Shown: positions 1-54,530, counted from the first letter of the stretch. The stretch is 64,000 nucleotides of DNA from Tenrec ecaudatus (GCF_050624435.1 NC_134538.1:124788937-124852936); one strand, 5' to 3'. Made by a program: numbers and translations. Notes: generated from the sequence alone by a model not told the origin.

Positions 1-1980
1 TTATGAAGGGCAAATATGAGTAGTTAGAAGATATATTCCTTAATATTCCAATGTTAGAATTCTTACACAGTTATTACCACCTAAATTGCAAGAGAATTAA
101 AGTAATGTTTTAGTCCACATGTCTGAATACACCATCTTATCCCAATTCCTTCTCTTCAAGTCTGTATTTGTTTTCTAGAGTGATGGTAAAAAAAAAAAAA
201 AAAGGACCACAAATACAGTAGCTTAAGACAATACAAAATCATCATCTTATAATACCGGGGTTCAGAAGTGAAAAATAAATCTAACTTAGCTAATGACAAG
301 GTGTAAACAGAATCAGAATTTAAAGAGTATTTCTGAAACTGTGCCTTCAGGCATTTTAAATGACCAATTATTATTCTTACAGTTAAATCCATGGGAAGCT
401 TAAATTGTACATTTTAAATGAGTGGATTATACAGTGTGCAAATTACATCTCAATGTATCTATTAAACAAACAACCCCCAAATCCCCCAGCCTTGTTGCTG
501 TCACCATCCATCCTGCACAGCCTGGCTTCTCTGCTGAGGGCGCCAACTAGTCATGCACTGTTCTGACTCCTGTCTCTTTCCTCAAGCTCATCTGCCAGGC
601 CCCAGGATGTAGCACACACACATGAAATGTAAAATCTAAAGAGAGGATGCACTGAGAGTCAGCTTTGCATTATTTATAGAAGAGAGAAAATTGCAGGGTG
701 TCATCTGAACTGCTTAAGGAAATTGTCAAGCATCCTCAAAGTATCTCAGAATCTATTAAGTCATGTGTTCCTGTAGCACAAATATTTGCTCCCAATAATC
801 ACAAAACTTCACTTAGTAACCATTAAGCATTCCTGAATCATTTAGCTAGCCACGCTCCCATTTAATCAATGGCTCCCCAATCTTTCAAATAAACTCCAAA
901 TACCGAGTCGAATTTAATGTGACGCCAGTGACCCACCACAAAGAACTAGCATCTTTCTAACACAGCCCTGCTCCTCCCACGGCCACACGTGGCTATTCAC
1001 TCTGGGAATGCGCCGAGTCACTCACAGGGAGACGTGCCACGAGTGGAAAATACACACGAGATTCCTGGAGACGGGCAAAAAAGGGCAAAATGTGTTGAAA
1101 AGACATTTGGGATATATGAAGTTAAACAGAATGCTTGCTCAAAATTAATGCCGATTTTACTTTTTTAAAGTGTGGCTACCAGAGAATGTGACATTACACA
1201 TGTGGATCACATTATATTTCTCTTGGACAGAACTGCTCCAGAAAGACACTTGGCGCCTTTGTGGGGACGGGAAGCTCGCATTTGAAGATGGAGCTTTGAA
1301 TAACTTCTCTCATTACAGTCCCCACGGCCAGCTCTCTTACATGCTGATCACTGTCCGGGCGTGTTGAGCGCAGGTGGGAAAAGCTACAGCACAAAGTCCA
1401 CGTTGTCCTCCAGGAAGACAATGAAATAACATGGATGTGTAGGCTTCCTGCTTCGGGCAGCTGCTGCATTCATAAGAGCCCACAGGGTGTGCCAGCCAAG
1501 AGCTGTTCATCACAGTAGCTGACTTCTGTGGGTTTTTTCTTTTTGCAGAAGGGAGGGTGCGGGGGAGTGGCGAATTTCCCACATGGATGGAGCTACAAGG
1601 CCAGTCTTCAGATTGGTTTGATGTTCCCTAGAAGGCAGGGCTGCAGAGGGCAGCCCCGAACAGGCTGACCCGCCCACAGGGGGCGAGCCAAGAGGGAAGA
1701 GCAACAGCCCAGTGAGGGGCGCGAAGCCTCAAAGGAATGCCGACTGTAGCCTGCTGACTCGAGGGGCAGCGCTTGGCACCCCATCTGAACTGGTTGGGGG
1801 TTACTCACAAGGGGGCTACACTGAAAGTCTAAAGGCGTGACAGGCGTGGGGTGGTGGGGACACTAGACTGCTCCTGATGGCAGGAATAGCAATGAAGGCA
1901 TTAGGATGCCCCCCTTTTGGACATGAATGATGAAGGCTAAAATGGGGTGTGTGTAAGTAAGAGGGACAAGGATATGTAAT
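1..1980. other. 3' intergenic DNA, no gene seen
   Basis: Contains an A-run near 187-203 and otherwise mostly unique-looking sequence. Open frames are short and show no recognisable protein. In human the next gene on this side of PUS7 is SRPK2, but no SRPK2 exon was recognised here. Confidence 0.6.
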
Positions 1981-3290
1981 CCTAAAAGTGGGGACTGGGA
2001 TTATGACATATCCTTCTATTTAACAGAGAGATATTCATTTGCTTTATGTCAGGATCTCTGTTAGAGTGGTGATTATCTGTATTCTTGGGGCTTTTTTTGG
2101 GCATTTATCTATACAAGATAGGCAGGATAAGCAATCTTATGGAGCCAGCGACTGGACCGATGGTTTTTGGGGGGCACGGGAGGAAAGGAGGTGGGAATAC
2201 GGTGGGTGGTGGGCAGTGAGCCAGCAATGATGGGTTCAGGGGAACAGTGAGTGTTCTAAAATTGATGGCGAGGAGGGGGTAGCTTTTCTGGTCATGTTTG
2301 ATCAATCAAATGATATCTGAGAGGAATTACTGAGAGGTGGACTATGGGTAAACATGATAGAGGGGCAGGAGGGGGGTAAAAGAGGAAAGAAGGAAAAAGG
2401 TGTGTGTATATACATATATACATGTATATATACATACACACACGTGCAACAAGCAGGCAGACTTTGGACCTCTACTTAAATCTTACCTCAATACAAGAAT
2501 GGTCTGTTCTAATAATGTGGCACTGTATGATGCTCACCTTTCTAACACAATCGCTGAGGACAAAGCGGGTGCATATGCAAATGTGGTGAAGAAAGCTGAT
2601 GGTGCCCGGCTATTAACAGATACAGCATCTGGAGTCTTAAAGGCTTGTAATTCAATAAGCGGTCATCTAGCAGGGAAGCAACAAAGCCCACATGGAAGAA
2701 GCACACCAGCCTGGGTGATCATGAGGTGTCGACGGGAAGAGGTATCAGAAGTTCAAAAACAAGCAACCAAATCAAAGTGAAGGGATATGGATGTAGTAGA
2801 GACCAAAACCGACTTGTAAGATAACTGGACCCTGCTCAGAAGGGCCACATGGAAGGGATCAATCCAGTACTGACGAACCACATAACCACCCTCCAGTTCC
2901 TTAATACTTCCTCCCCTTGCCATTGTGGTTTCTGTTTTACCTTATTCATCAGGTTAGACTTGCATATGTTCATTTGTATATTCAAGATCATTGGGTCCAT
3001 GAAAGTCAAGATAAGTAACCCTTCAGAAACAGTAACAGGAGTAACGGTTCCTTGGTGCGGGAAGAGGGGGTGGGATGGGGAGCTGGTAGCTCGATGACTG
3101 CGTGACCCCACTCCATAGGATCGAACACCAGGATTGTATATGAATGGGGGGAGGGGTGAAGGGGAGCTAATATTGAGTTCAAGAAGAAAATGTTCTGAAA
3201 CTGACTGTGGTCGTAATTGTACATCACTGCTTGATATGATTCCACACTACGGAATGTTATGATATCTGAAAGAGCTCCCAATAAAAGTAT
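1980..3290 (+). repeat. L1-type LINE 3' UTR, divergent copy
   Basis: Shares blocks with other L1 3' ends in the window: the segment around 2590-2760 (GCTGATGGTGCCCGGCTAT, GTCTTAAAGGCTTG, GTGATCATGAGGTGTCG). It ends with AGAGCTCCCAATAAAAG near 3268-3284 and a short GA run. The final ~150 bp resembles 55530-55650 rather than the commoner subfamily. Includes a TA/CA-rich microsatellite at 2400-2445. Confidence 0.75.
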
Positions 3291-3975
3291 TAACAGAGAG
3301 AGAGAGATTGGTTTGAAGAAAGTAGGACGAAGTTGAAGACATCCAGAAGACAGCAAAGTGGGAAAGAAGGCAAAGTGGATTCTAAGTGATTCTGGAGCAA
3401 GTCAGATGAGATGTGTGGAAGGAGTCCAAGGACTGGCCCTGCAGCAGCAGTGATCACAAGGGTCTGCATCAAGTGAGAAATTTGAAATGGATCACGTGGG
3501 ACCTGGGGCCTCATGACATCTGCACTTGCGAAACCTGTCTCAATTGAGCATTTGCCTTTCATCGTTAGCATCACTGGGTGCTCCACTTGACCGCACTGTA
3601 TACTTTCTTAGACCTTAGGTGACTGACGTCTGGTCATGTGGGCAGTGCTGGCCAAGAGAACTTTCTCCCAGTGAAAATGTTCTGTCTGTGCTGCCCAGCA
3701 TGGCAGCCACGAGCTACATAGGGCGGTGCAAACTGCTGAGATGTAGCTAATCGGGCCAAGGCACTGCATGTTGACAGTTAATTTCAAAGTGCTTCGTGGT
3801 GGGGGTCTACAGCCTTGATGGCCCAAGTGAGACACACAGACCAGCAGCACAGCTCTAGCTCCACCCGGACACTCTTGATGTAGTCTGCAGTGTAACAGCA
3901 TCTCTGGCTGGAGTCGATGGTGACTCAGTGACGGTAGGTCAGAGCAGGCCTGCCACTTACATGGGGTTTCCACGG
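3290..3975. other. Intergenic DNA, no gene seen
   Basis: Follows the L1 3' end and precedes AfroSINE sequence. An open frame of about 120 codons on the minus strand (3608-3973) has no recognisable protein and no coding character. No repeat family was assigned with confidence. Confidence 0.5.
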
Positions 3976-4075
3976 CTGTAAACTGTCACAGAAGCAGGCC
4001 TCGTTGATCTAAAGCGCGGCTCGACCGGTTGGCTAGCAGATGAGCACTTAACTGCTGTGCCACCAGGGTTCCTTT
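3975..4075 (-). repeat. AfroSINE fragment (tRNA-derived head)
   Basis: Minus-strand SINE head recognisable from GAACCCTGGTGGCACAGCAG followed by TTAAGTGCTCAT, the AfroSINE start. A further degraded stretch to about 4245 may be a second copy. Confidence 0.65.
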
Positions 4076-4284
4076 GGATCACCAACAGCCCTAAAAGGAG
4101 CCGACTATGTAGCTGCCAACTGCAGTGTTCAAACCCTGACCTCTTCCTGGCACAGACCCGGCAACCGCCTCAGTGAGGATGACGGCCCGGAGACCTTCTC
4201 TGCCCTTCTGGATGTCCCTGAGTGCCATCAACTCACTGGCAAGTTAAAGAAACAATGTAATGTCTTTAATCTGTACAAAAACTT

Positions 4285-4440
4285 AAAAAAATCATTTTAT
4301 TTGTTTTTAATCATTTTACTGGGGGCTCATATAGCTCTTATCACAATCCAGACATACATCCACTGTGTCAAGCATATTTGTACATTTGTTGCCATCATAG
4401 TTTTCAAAACATTTTCTTTCTAGTTGAACTTTTGGTATCA
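4285..4440 (-). repeat. L1 3' end, interrupted
   Basis: Reverse complement of the common L1 terminus in this window (CAGTAAAATGATTAAAAAC end; block GATTGTGATAAGAGCTATAT). The body resumes at about 4755-4985 (block around ATAAATCATCAAAGGTACAT), so about 310 bp of other sequence separates the halves. Confidence 0.75.
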
Positions 4441-4754
4441 CATTGCGGACGGATCCTGAGTTTACTCATGTCTCGCATGCCATCTGTTACAGACAGATCA
4501 CGAGATAACTCGTGATTTCTACACACTGTCTTCAGATGCTATCTGCTTTGATATATTTTAACTCCTTCATCTATTTAGGTGCTTATATCAGTAGTGAATG
4601 TATCAAACTCAATTGTCTTCATGCGATATATAAATATGATACAAAGTTGATGAGATGTACACCCATTTATGGTTTAATGCAAAAAAAACAACAACCTAAC
4701 AGCCGAAAAAATACACGACCACTTGGGTTTAAGTTGGTAAAAAAAATATTGTCT

Positions 4755-4985
4755 TTAATGTGGTATCAGCTCCTCATTCCCTACCCCTCCCTCATGTACC
4801 TTTGATGATTTATAAATATTCTTTCATGTCTCACACTGACCAATGTCTCCCTTTACCCACTTTTCTGTTATCCATCGCTCTGGGAGGGGGTTACATGTAG
4901 ATCATTGTGATCTGCTCCCCTTCCTCCCCCCACCACCCACCTGGTATGGCTACTCGCATTATTGGTCCTGAGGGCTTTCTGTCCT
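4755..4985 (-). repeat. L1 3' UTR, second half
   Basis: Continues the element ending at 4285. It includes the reverse complement of the GATCTACATGTAACCCCCTC and GGTATCAGCTCCTCATT blocks seen in other copies. Confidence 0.7.
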
Positions 4986-5194
4986 GGATTCCCTGTTTCG
5001 GGCTTATCTGTACCACTTGGACAAAAACATGTGTATCCTCTTGGGGCTATTTTCAGTGACTTTCCTCCCCATGAGAATAGGGTTCACTTTTTCTTTCAGG
5101 TCTCCCCAGTTCATGAGCGAAAAAATAAGAAGTCTCTATCCGACAGGAATTCAGACCCTTAGTCGAACAGACCCAATATGCAGAGGAAAGCCTT

Positions 5195-5300
5195 AAAGTG
5201 ACCCTCAGCTGTGCAGGGGCACCCCCCCCCCAGGATAAAGTGATCTTCAGCTGTGCAGGGGCACCCCCCCCCCAGGATAAAGTGACCCTCAGCTGTGGAC
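5195..5300. repeat. 42-bp tandem repeat, about 2.5 copies
   Basis: The unit AAAGTGACCCTCAGCTGTGC...CAGGAT restarts at 5195, 5237 and 5279, a period of 42 bp, with C-runs inside each unit. The first two units differ at only a few bases. Confidence 0.9.
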
Positions 5301-6500
5301 CATCTTGCTACATGAACAAACACTTGTCCATTTATGAACGGGAACCTGGGCCTACTCGTATTGTGAAAATACCAGGCTGTGCTCATTTGTGCAGCCAGGA
5401 CTATGAAGTTGCACGTACCGGTGTTACTGCAGTTATGACCTACCTACTGGCTACTTCAGGAATCAGCCAGGAAAACGCCTTTCTTCCCATAGTCCTCGTA
5501 TTATCAACAACATGAAACCACGAGTAAAAATACTTTAGTCCTACCTTCCTTCTTTAGCTACTTTCCCATTAGTAAACAGTGTCATTTCTATAAGGAAAAA
5601 TAATGGTTCCTTTTGGGCCAAACCTGGACCGAGTACTTGGAAGTCGAAGACAAGGTTGCTTTTGTGCACTGTAGATCTGAGAGCAGCTTCTGCCCTCATT
5701 AACACCAACAGCAGCCGTAAAAATGCGGTTATGCTAAGGCACGGAGTGAACCCCAGTGGATTAAGTCCCTTGAGTTTAATGTATTGTCATCAGTTTCAAA
5801 CCAGCTCTAAGAGGCCCTGGATCTTGGTTTTCCCACTGGTGTTGAAAGGTCTGCGCCAACTACAGTCGTTGGCTCACCTCGCCGGGAAAATGAACTCATC
5901 TCATAGAGCCGGCCAGGTGTTCCCTAGGTGAGGGAAACAAGGAGAAGCTGACCTGCATTTTGTATTCTGACAGCAAATTTTTTAAATGCAAAACTACTGA
6001 ATGCACCTCTAAGAGGAAGACTTAGGTCCCTTCTCCAACAGTCTGATGAGTAACCTATTTTTAAAAGCACAGGCAGGATCAACACACATCTAATACATCT
6101 GGCCTTTCTCAGCCAAGAGAGCTGTGGAAACCAGCCAGTTTAAAGGACCATTTGTCATGGTGTTGTAAAGCCTCCACCCTTTTCTGACCCCCCAGCAGAG
6201 TGGTGGACATGGTAAAACGAGAGGCGCAAACAGCTCTGTCTTTCTTCCACTGCCACACACAGCCTAGATGTTACTCACTCAGGTGGCCTGAGGTCCCCGA
6301 CTCAGTCGCTTTTCTCCGTCCATCTCCTTCCCCTGCAGGAAGCCAAGGGAAGGCATGTGAGAGATGCAGTGTCGGCATGACCTTCAATTCAGCTGAGCAT
6401 GAACCTGATTCACGAAGCGGACGCTCTGCGGGTGTTTGCTGTCTGCGTGCCACCTGCCACCGGTCCCTCTGCCGCGGCACAAGGCTTCTCACTCACTTCT
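5300..6500. other. Intergenic DNA, no gene seen
   Basis: No recognisable gene. Open frames are at most about 115 codons (6200-6544) without homology or codon signal. Repeats here, if any, are too diverged to assign. Confidence 0.5.
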
Positions 6501-6536
6501 GTCTCTTGCCTTCAATTAAGGCAGAGGCTCTGCTTA

Positions 6537-6579
6537 TTTATTAACAACCAGGAGAAAGGAGTTTTTAAAAATATTTATT
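6537..6579 (-). terminator. Candidate distal polyadenylation signals (two AATAAA)
   Basis: Two minus-strand AATAAA hexamers within 43 nt, about 850 nt past the stop codon, in an AT-rich stretch. Clustered hexamers are common at distal 3' ends; usage is not demonstrated. Confidence 0.35.
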
Positions 6580-6949
6580 ACATTTGGTTCTAGAAATGAT
6601 AGAAAGTAAAAATCGGTACAATTCTGCCGCATAGCTTTAGCAAGGCGGATTCAGCCTTTCACGTTGGAGAAGAGCTGTTTATGCCTGGAATGCAAACACC
6701 GGAGCAGCTGGTGACAGGGTGACACAGTTGACAGATGGAGCCCTTGTCCAGCTTTACAGTCCCCTTCTCTGACATTACTTATTTCTGGGCAAATACCAGT
6801 CTGGGGGAAAGAGTCTGACCATAAAAGGCACCGCAAGTAAAAAGGAGGCCTTAATAAAAACAGCAGCAAATGCTTACATTAAGGGAGTGGGGTAAGGGCA
6901 GCCTTCTCAATGCAGCTCTTCTGCAAGGACGGACTAGAAATGCAAAGGC

Positions 6950-6955
6950 TTTATT
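6950..6955 (-). terminator. Candidate polyadenylation signal AATAAA (proximal)
   Basis: A minus-strand AATAAA about 475 nt after the PUS7 stop codon, which would put cleavage near 6925-6935. Two more hexamers occur at 6574-6579 and 6537-6542. Which is used cannot be told from sequence. Confidence 0.35.
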
Positions 6956-7425
6956 GCAACTGAAAAGTCTATCAACATTCACCTGAACCTGGCCAACGAG
7001 CGAAGTGAGGCCGTCACTGCTGAGGCCGCTTGAGCATGCTGGAGTCCGGTTTCTGCCCTTGGGAGGGGAGGGGCTCGCACTGGTCATCCAGTCCAGGCTG
7101 GTGGGTGTGCGTTAAAACGCACGCTGTGCACTGCACTCCGTTCACGAATGCGTGCTAACAAGAATGCAGGCACCACAACGGCTACTTCCCACCAATGTCC
7201 AGTCGAGCGAGTGATTTACTGTCAGAGAAGCACCTGAAATACAGTCTGACCCATTTGATCGTCTCCCCTCAGGTTTGTGTATGTGTACAAACGTTGCAAA
7301 TTACTGATTTAAGCTACTACAAACTTAAAAATATACAAATAATCTTTGACTGCAAAGACAGCCCCTTCCTCCTGAAGCCGGATCTGCCGGAGGTGAGAGA
7401 AGAATGGGGGGCAGGCAGCAGGTGC

Positions 7426-49777
<42,352 letters not shown>

Positions 49778-49809
49778 TTTTGAGGCTTCAAGAAAGCATT
49801 TAAGAGAAC
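49778..49809 (-). other. PUS7: PUS7 5' UTR part of the start-codon exon (predicted)
   Basis: On the minus strand a pyrimidine-rich stretch ending TTCCCCAAAG precedes GTTCTC about 30 nt upstream of the ATG, and is my preferred acceptor. A second possible acceptor, TTTCTTTGTAG, lies about 30 nt further upstream near 49845. Either makes the upstream open frame noncoding or intronic. Transcript data would settle which is used. Confidence 0.5.
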
Positions 49810-49899
49810 CTTTGGGGAAGACCAAGAATAGAAAACAGTGACCTACAAAGAAACTGGTTTCAAGCAACAGAGGTACAGTTAACTCTGTTCCTCCCCAAA

Positions 49900-50075
49900 C
49901 CTGTGTTGTCTAGTTGATTCCAACTCACTGAGGCCCTTCCAGGACAGAAGAAAACTGCCACACTGGTTTCCAAGGCTGCAGATTACTATGGAAGCAGAGA
50001 TCCTCATCTTTCTTCAGTGAAGTGGCTGGTGGATTAGAACCACTGACCTTTTGGTTAGCAGCCTGTTTGTTTGTA
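49900..50075 (-). repeat. AfroSINE
   Basis: Plus strand: TTGATTCCAACTCACTGAGG, CTTCAGTGAAGTGGCTGGTG, GACCTTTTGGTTAGCAGCC. The head is truncated. About 90 nt upstream of the predicted 5' UTR acceptor. Confidence 0.85.
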
Positions 50076-50079
50076 AAGC

Positions 50080-51895
50080 CCTAACAATGATGTACTAATA
50101 TAACTGTTCTTGGCATTAGCATATAGTTTTAGTAGGGTAAAAACTTCACAATGCATCTGTATGAGACTTAACAGTAAGCATACAAATCCTTAAAAATACA
50201 CATGCCAAAGAAACCAAATTATGTACACACACACACCCTTTGACCCACAATTTGAGAGATTAATCTTAAGAAAATATGTGCATAGTTTAAGCTATAAGAA
50301 TACACATCACAGAGCTTTCGTATCAGTAAAAAAAAATATGAGCAGCAATGAAGCCTGGATACATAAATTGCAGATTATATAGAAATAACATGAAAAATAA
50401 AACAGGAAAGGTGGCTACACCTTCCTGCATAGGACGTAGGCGGCTAGGGACAGCAGTGGGAGACTTGCTGTTTTCACTGAGATCCATTTTTGCATCGTTT
50501 GACTTTTTCCTTCATGTGTCTGTGTCAGCCATTGGAAAAATCTGAATCCATTAAAGCAGTGTCTAAGATGAAGTACATATTTCAGAACAGAGCAGCTGGA
50601 GAGAGGCCGAAACAGATGGCAGTTGGAATAAATGCATACATCCAAGACTCTGCGTCTATTCTGACGTTCTTAGTGAGATAAGGATAAAGGTTTCCCAGTA
50701 TTATATAAGGAGACATTCAAGTTAATAATAATCTCAAAAATATATACTCACAAAGGAAATGAATGCCCTAGATTCCCAAGGGTTGGATTAACAAGAGACT
50801 CGCCTATTGAAGCAATCTATAGAAGAGTTATAATGATGAACTACATTTTAATAACCCTTATTGATTTTTTTCTCACTGTCAAAATCAAGAACGGAAAGAA
50901 AAATAAAAAAGACAGAGGGGCTGTAAATCTATTTTAAAAATGGGCTCCCACCATGAAAAACAGTATCCCCCAAATAAAACGTGGAAGGCAGGTTAGGCCA
51001 ATGAAAACATATGAACCTAGAGTCATTTTTAATGAGACTTCTCCATTTAAACAACTAAGAAGGAAAAAAGGCGTATACATGCAAAAAAGAAAAGGAAGAA
51101 ATGACTGTAAGAGTTATTAAGAAATAAGACAAAAGACATAGGCTATCAGGGGGGAAATTCTGAAAAAATAGAAGAAATGAAGAAACAGAAGCAGACAACA
51201 ACTAGTAGAAAATTCTAATTCAGATAAGAAAATACTTATTGTTCTAGCAAGGCACACTAATAAGTTTCTGGTTTAAGGATCAAGACGTTACATGCCCTTG
51301 AAACACACACCCTACTACTCAGGAAATGTTTTTTCCAATTGGACCTCTCTGATTCCTACTTTACGGGCATACAGGAGACTCACTGGGCGACCGAGGCAGA
51401 GGTGCTATTTATTTCACGCTCACTTTAAGCCAACAAATCTGCCCTCGCAGAGTTTGCAGAAAGTGAAGGCGGGAGAAAGGGGCCAAACCCTATGCAGCCA
51501 GGGCTCATGGAAACACAGAAAGGAAGCAGGGCCGTGGTGCAGGCACCAGAGAAATCCGCATGAAAGACTTCAAGCTAACCCTGCACCACATTTCAAGGAA
51601 TAAAGAGCTATGAGGTGGTGGGACTTGAAATTGGTCAGGGGTGGGAGGGTGGGGGTGGGGTGTTTGGACACACCACGGAGCCTGGTGTACTGGGTGGGGG
51701 TAGGGAGCACCTTGTGAAGGGAGAGGGTGCATGGGAGTCAGCAGGCTAAATGCCAGGAATTACATCTGATAATAAAGGTATCAAGCAGGTTGATGACCAG
51801 ATTAGATTGCAAGCTAGGAAATTTCCTGGCCCTCTTGAAGATGAAAGGAAGTTTGGCTGAAAGACCTGGTACTAAATAAGGCAAAGATGCCACCT
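50080..51895. other. Upstream (probable PUS7 intron 1), no gene
   Basis: AT-rich in part, with no recognised exon, promoter-like CpG cluster or clear repeat. Confidence 0.5.
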
Positions 51896-51901
51896 CAGCA
51901 A

Positions 51902-52060
51902 GGAGCCCTGGTGACACGGTGGTTAAGCACTCAGGCGAAATGGTCGCCGCTCAGTCAGATGACAGCCTTGGTAACCCTAGGGAGTTCTGGGCTGCCCTCT
52001 AAGGTCTGATTTGGAATCAACGCAACAGCAGCAGAGTCGGTTGCAGTGCCTGGTATTCCA
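51902..52060 (+). repeat. AfroSINE (first of a cluster)
   Basis: Head GGAGCCCTGGTGACACGGTG followed by GTTAAGCACTCAGG; tail near TTGGAATCAACGCAACAGCA. Confidence 0.9.
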
Positions 52061-52089
52061 CACAGCGCACTAGGGCAGCCTGGCCTAAG

Positions 52090-52250
52090 CCAAGTCCCAG
52101 GGGCATCGCAGGTTGCCAACTGGAAGGTCAGCAATTCAAACCCACCAGTCTGCTCCCAAAAAGATTCATAGTCTCAAAAACCCCAGGGAGCACTTCTACT
52201 TTGTCTTACAGGGTTGCTATGAGTTGAAATGGACCCGGAGGAAGTGGATC
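52090..52250 (+). repeat. AfroSINE (second of a cluster)
   Basis: AACTGGAAGGTCAGCAATTC, AAACCCACCAGTCTGCTCCC, GCACTTCTACTTTGTCTTAC, GGGTTGCTATGAGTTGAAAT. Head degraded. Confidence 0.88.
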
Positions 52251-52251
52251 G

Positions 52252-52405
52252 GGAGCCCTGGTGGCACCGTGGTCTAGCACTGAACTGCTGTGAGGTGGAC
52301 GAGCTGCTCTCTGGGAGAAAGATGAGGCTCCCTGTTCCCATAGATCTGAGGTCTCAGAAGCCCTCTATATGAGTGAGAATCAACAGTGGACTTGGCTTTA
52401 TGGAG
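52252..52405 (+). repeat. AfroSINE (third of a cluster)
   Basis: Starts immediately after the previous copy with GGAGCCCTGGTGGCACCGTG; body CTCTCTGGGAGAAAGATGAG; tail cut short near AGTGAGAATCAACAGTGG. Confidence 0.9.
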
Positions 52406-52789
52406 GATCTCAGCTAAAGCTGAAGCAGGGGAGAGGGAAATGGGTCCAACGAACAGTCAGAGAGTAGTGGGGTGAGGGCTCGGTGAGAAATATTGGAATA
52501 AAGGGGACATGCTCCAGGTTTACTTGGGATTTTTATCTTGGGGACCTGAGAGAAGAGTATCCTGATCCTGAGACAGATCGTAGAGAGGAGCAGGGAGTGA
52601 GCCATCTGACGCCTAGGCCACAGTACCCGTCTTGTGCCAAGTGCGCCCCTTGGTGCCCGGGTACCTCCACGCAGAGGTCCTCACACCACACCATGCCACA
52701 CATAGCTGACCAGTGGCGAGGCATGGTCCCCAAATGACATGCTGTGGCCTACCTATCAGAGACCCTGACAACTTCCAGGGGTCAGAACT

Positions 52790-53175
52790 CCAGGGGAGTA
52801 GTAGCTACCCATCGGGGCTGCTAACTGCAAGGACGGCAATTCAAAACCACCAGCCACTCTGCGGGAGAAAGATGAGGCTTTCTGCTCCTGTAAAGACTTA
52901 GTCTCGGAAACCCATAGGGCAGTGATTCTCAACCGAATGCCGCGGCCCTTTAATACAGTTCCATCCTCATGTTGTGGTAACCCCCAACCATAAAATTATT
53001 TTCCTTGCTACTTCATAACTGTAATTTTGCTACTGTTATGAATCGGGTGATCCCTCTGAAAGGGTCATTTGGACCCCCAAAGGGGTCGCGGCCCACAGTT
53101 TGAGAAGTGCTGCCATCGGAGCAGTTCCACCCTGTCCTATGTGGTCACTCTGAGTTGGAATTGACTCCACAGCAT
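52790..53175 (+). repeat. AfroSINE interrupted by a SPIN element
   Basis: Left part: GGACGGCAATTCAAAACCAC, GCGGGAGAAAGATGAGGCTT, GGAAACCCATAGGG. Right part after 53112: GAGCAGTTCCACCCTGTCCT, CTGAGTTGGAATTGACTCCA. The split falls at the AAACCCTATGGGGCAGTTC site of the SINE. Confidence 0.9.
52920..53112. mobile_element. SPIN-derived element nested in an AfroSINE
   Basis: Starts CAGTGATTCTCAACC, ends TTTGAGAAGTGCTG; inside AACCATAAAATTATTTTCCT and TGCTACTTCATAACTGTAAT. Flanks CCATAGGG/CCATCGGA agree at 6 of 8, a decayed 8-bp hAT duplication. Confidence 0.9.
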
Positions 53176-53289
53176 GACGAGAGAACTTTCAGCAGGGAGG
53201 CAAGTCAGATTCCTAACAGGCAGAGTTTCAGCCTGGCCCATGGCTTTATGGTCGGCAGTTTCTACCTCCTTCTCTTCGTGCAGAGAATG

Positions 53290-54132
53290 CATCTTAGTGG
53301 TCATAAATTGTGGCAAGAAAGCTGATGGTGCCCGGCTATCAAAAGTTATAGCGTCTGGGGTCTTAAAGGCTTGAAAATAAACAAGCGGACATCTAGCTGA
53401 GAAGTAACAAAGTCCACATGGAAGAAGCATACCAGCCTGTGTGATCACGAGGTGTTGAAGGGGTCAGGCATCATCAGAACAAAAAATTGTATCATGTGAA
53501 TGAGGGGGAGTGCGAAGTAGAGACCCAAAGCCCATCTATAGGCCACTGGACACCCCCTTACAGAAGGGTCGCAGGGAGGAGATGAGCCAGTCAGAGTGCA
53601 GTATAGTAACAATAAAACATACAACTTTCCTGTAGTTCTTTAAGCTTCCTTTACCCCACTATCATGATCCCAATTTTACCTTACAAATCAGGCTAGACCA
53701 GAGGATGTACACTGGTACAGATAGGAACTGGAAACACAGGGAATCCAGGACAGATAAACCCCTCAGGGCCAATAATGAGTGTAGCGGTACCAGGAGAGTA
53801 AGGGAAAGGTGGGGGAGGCAGGGGGAACCGATGACAATGATCTACATATAACCCTTGGCTGGGAGGGCGGACAACAGGAAAGTGGGCGAAGGGAGACATC
53901 AGTCAGTATAAGACATGGAAAAATATTAATTTATAAATTATCAAGGGTTTGTGAGGAAGGGAGGATGGGGCAGGGAGGGAGAAAATGAGAAGCTGATATC
54001 AAGGGCTCAAGGAGAAATAAAATGTTTTGAAAACGATGATGGCAACAAATGAACAAATGTGCTTGACACAATGGATGGATGTAAGGAGTGCAGTAAGAGT
54101 TGTACAAGCCCCCAATAAAATGATTGAAAAAA
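53290..54132 (+). repeat. L1 3' UTR, about 0.85 kb
   Basis: From AAGAAAGCTGATGGTGCCCG through GAGCCAGTCAGAGTGCAGTA to CCCCCAATAAAATGATTGAA. Confidence 0.92.
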
Positions 54133-54404
54133 ACCCAAAATCTACTCTTCTCACTGCTGTCAGCATTGTCCATCATCCAGTACCTTCGACCACTGTTTCC
54201 CACGCCTCAAATCATTCTGCCCACCCAACAGGTGCGCACTCCCAATCGGACAGGCGGTCAAGCACCCATTTCATGTGTCCCCAACAACCGGTATAAGAAG
54301 GCCTCTGACTCCTGGGCTGTCCCGTTTACTCCGCTGTCCTGTTTTCCCAGCACGGGTCTGCACTACCCAGGCCAGCACCTGAGTATTACTCCCCCCCATT
54401 TTCT

Positions 54405-54530
54405 AGCTGTGTAAGCACACCAAGAGAATCTCGGGAATGGGCCAAGCCCGTTCTTCAGCTGTACAGTGGGAATGATACATACTCTACTGGATTGGCATGA
54501 AGAGTAAAGGTGAAGTGAGATGATGAGCAG
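54405..54530 (+). repeat. MIR fragment
   Basis: AGCTGTACAGTGGGAATGAT and AGTAAAGGTGAAGTGAGATG match MIR-like sequence; diverged. Confidence 0.5.

Larger units (their letters stand above)
6500..7425 (-). other. PUS7: Probable PUS7 3' UTR region
   Basis: Follows the stop codon on the minus strand. No repeat family was recognised in most of it, which fits a retained 3' UTR, but its true end is not visible from sequence alone. Candidate polyadenylation hexamers lie at 6950-6955, 6574-6579 and 6537-6542. Confidence 0.5.

Noticed and set aside
1-6500. SRPK2 exons downstream of PUS7
   Set aside because: Expected from human synteny but no kinase-like or SRPK2-like exon was recognised.
49778-49867. 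PUS7 start at the upstream in-frame ATG (49867)
   Set aside because: Two plausible acceptors lie between, and PUS7 proteins begin METTEM/MEMTEM-like; the upstream frame reads into intron.
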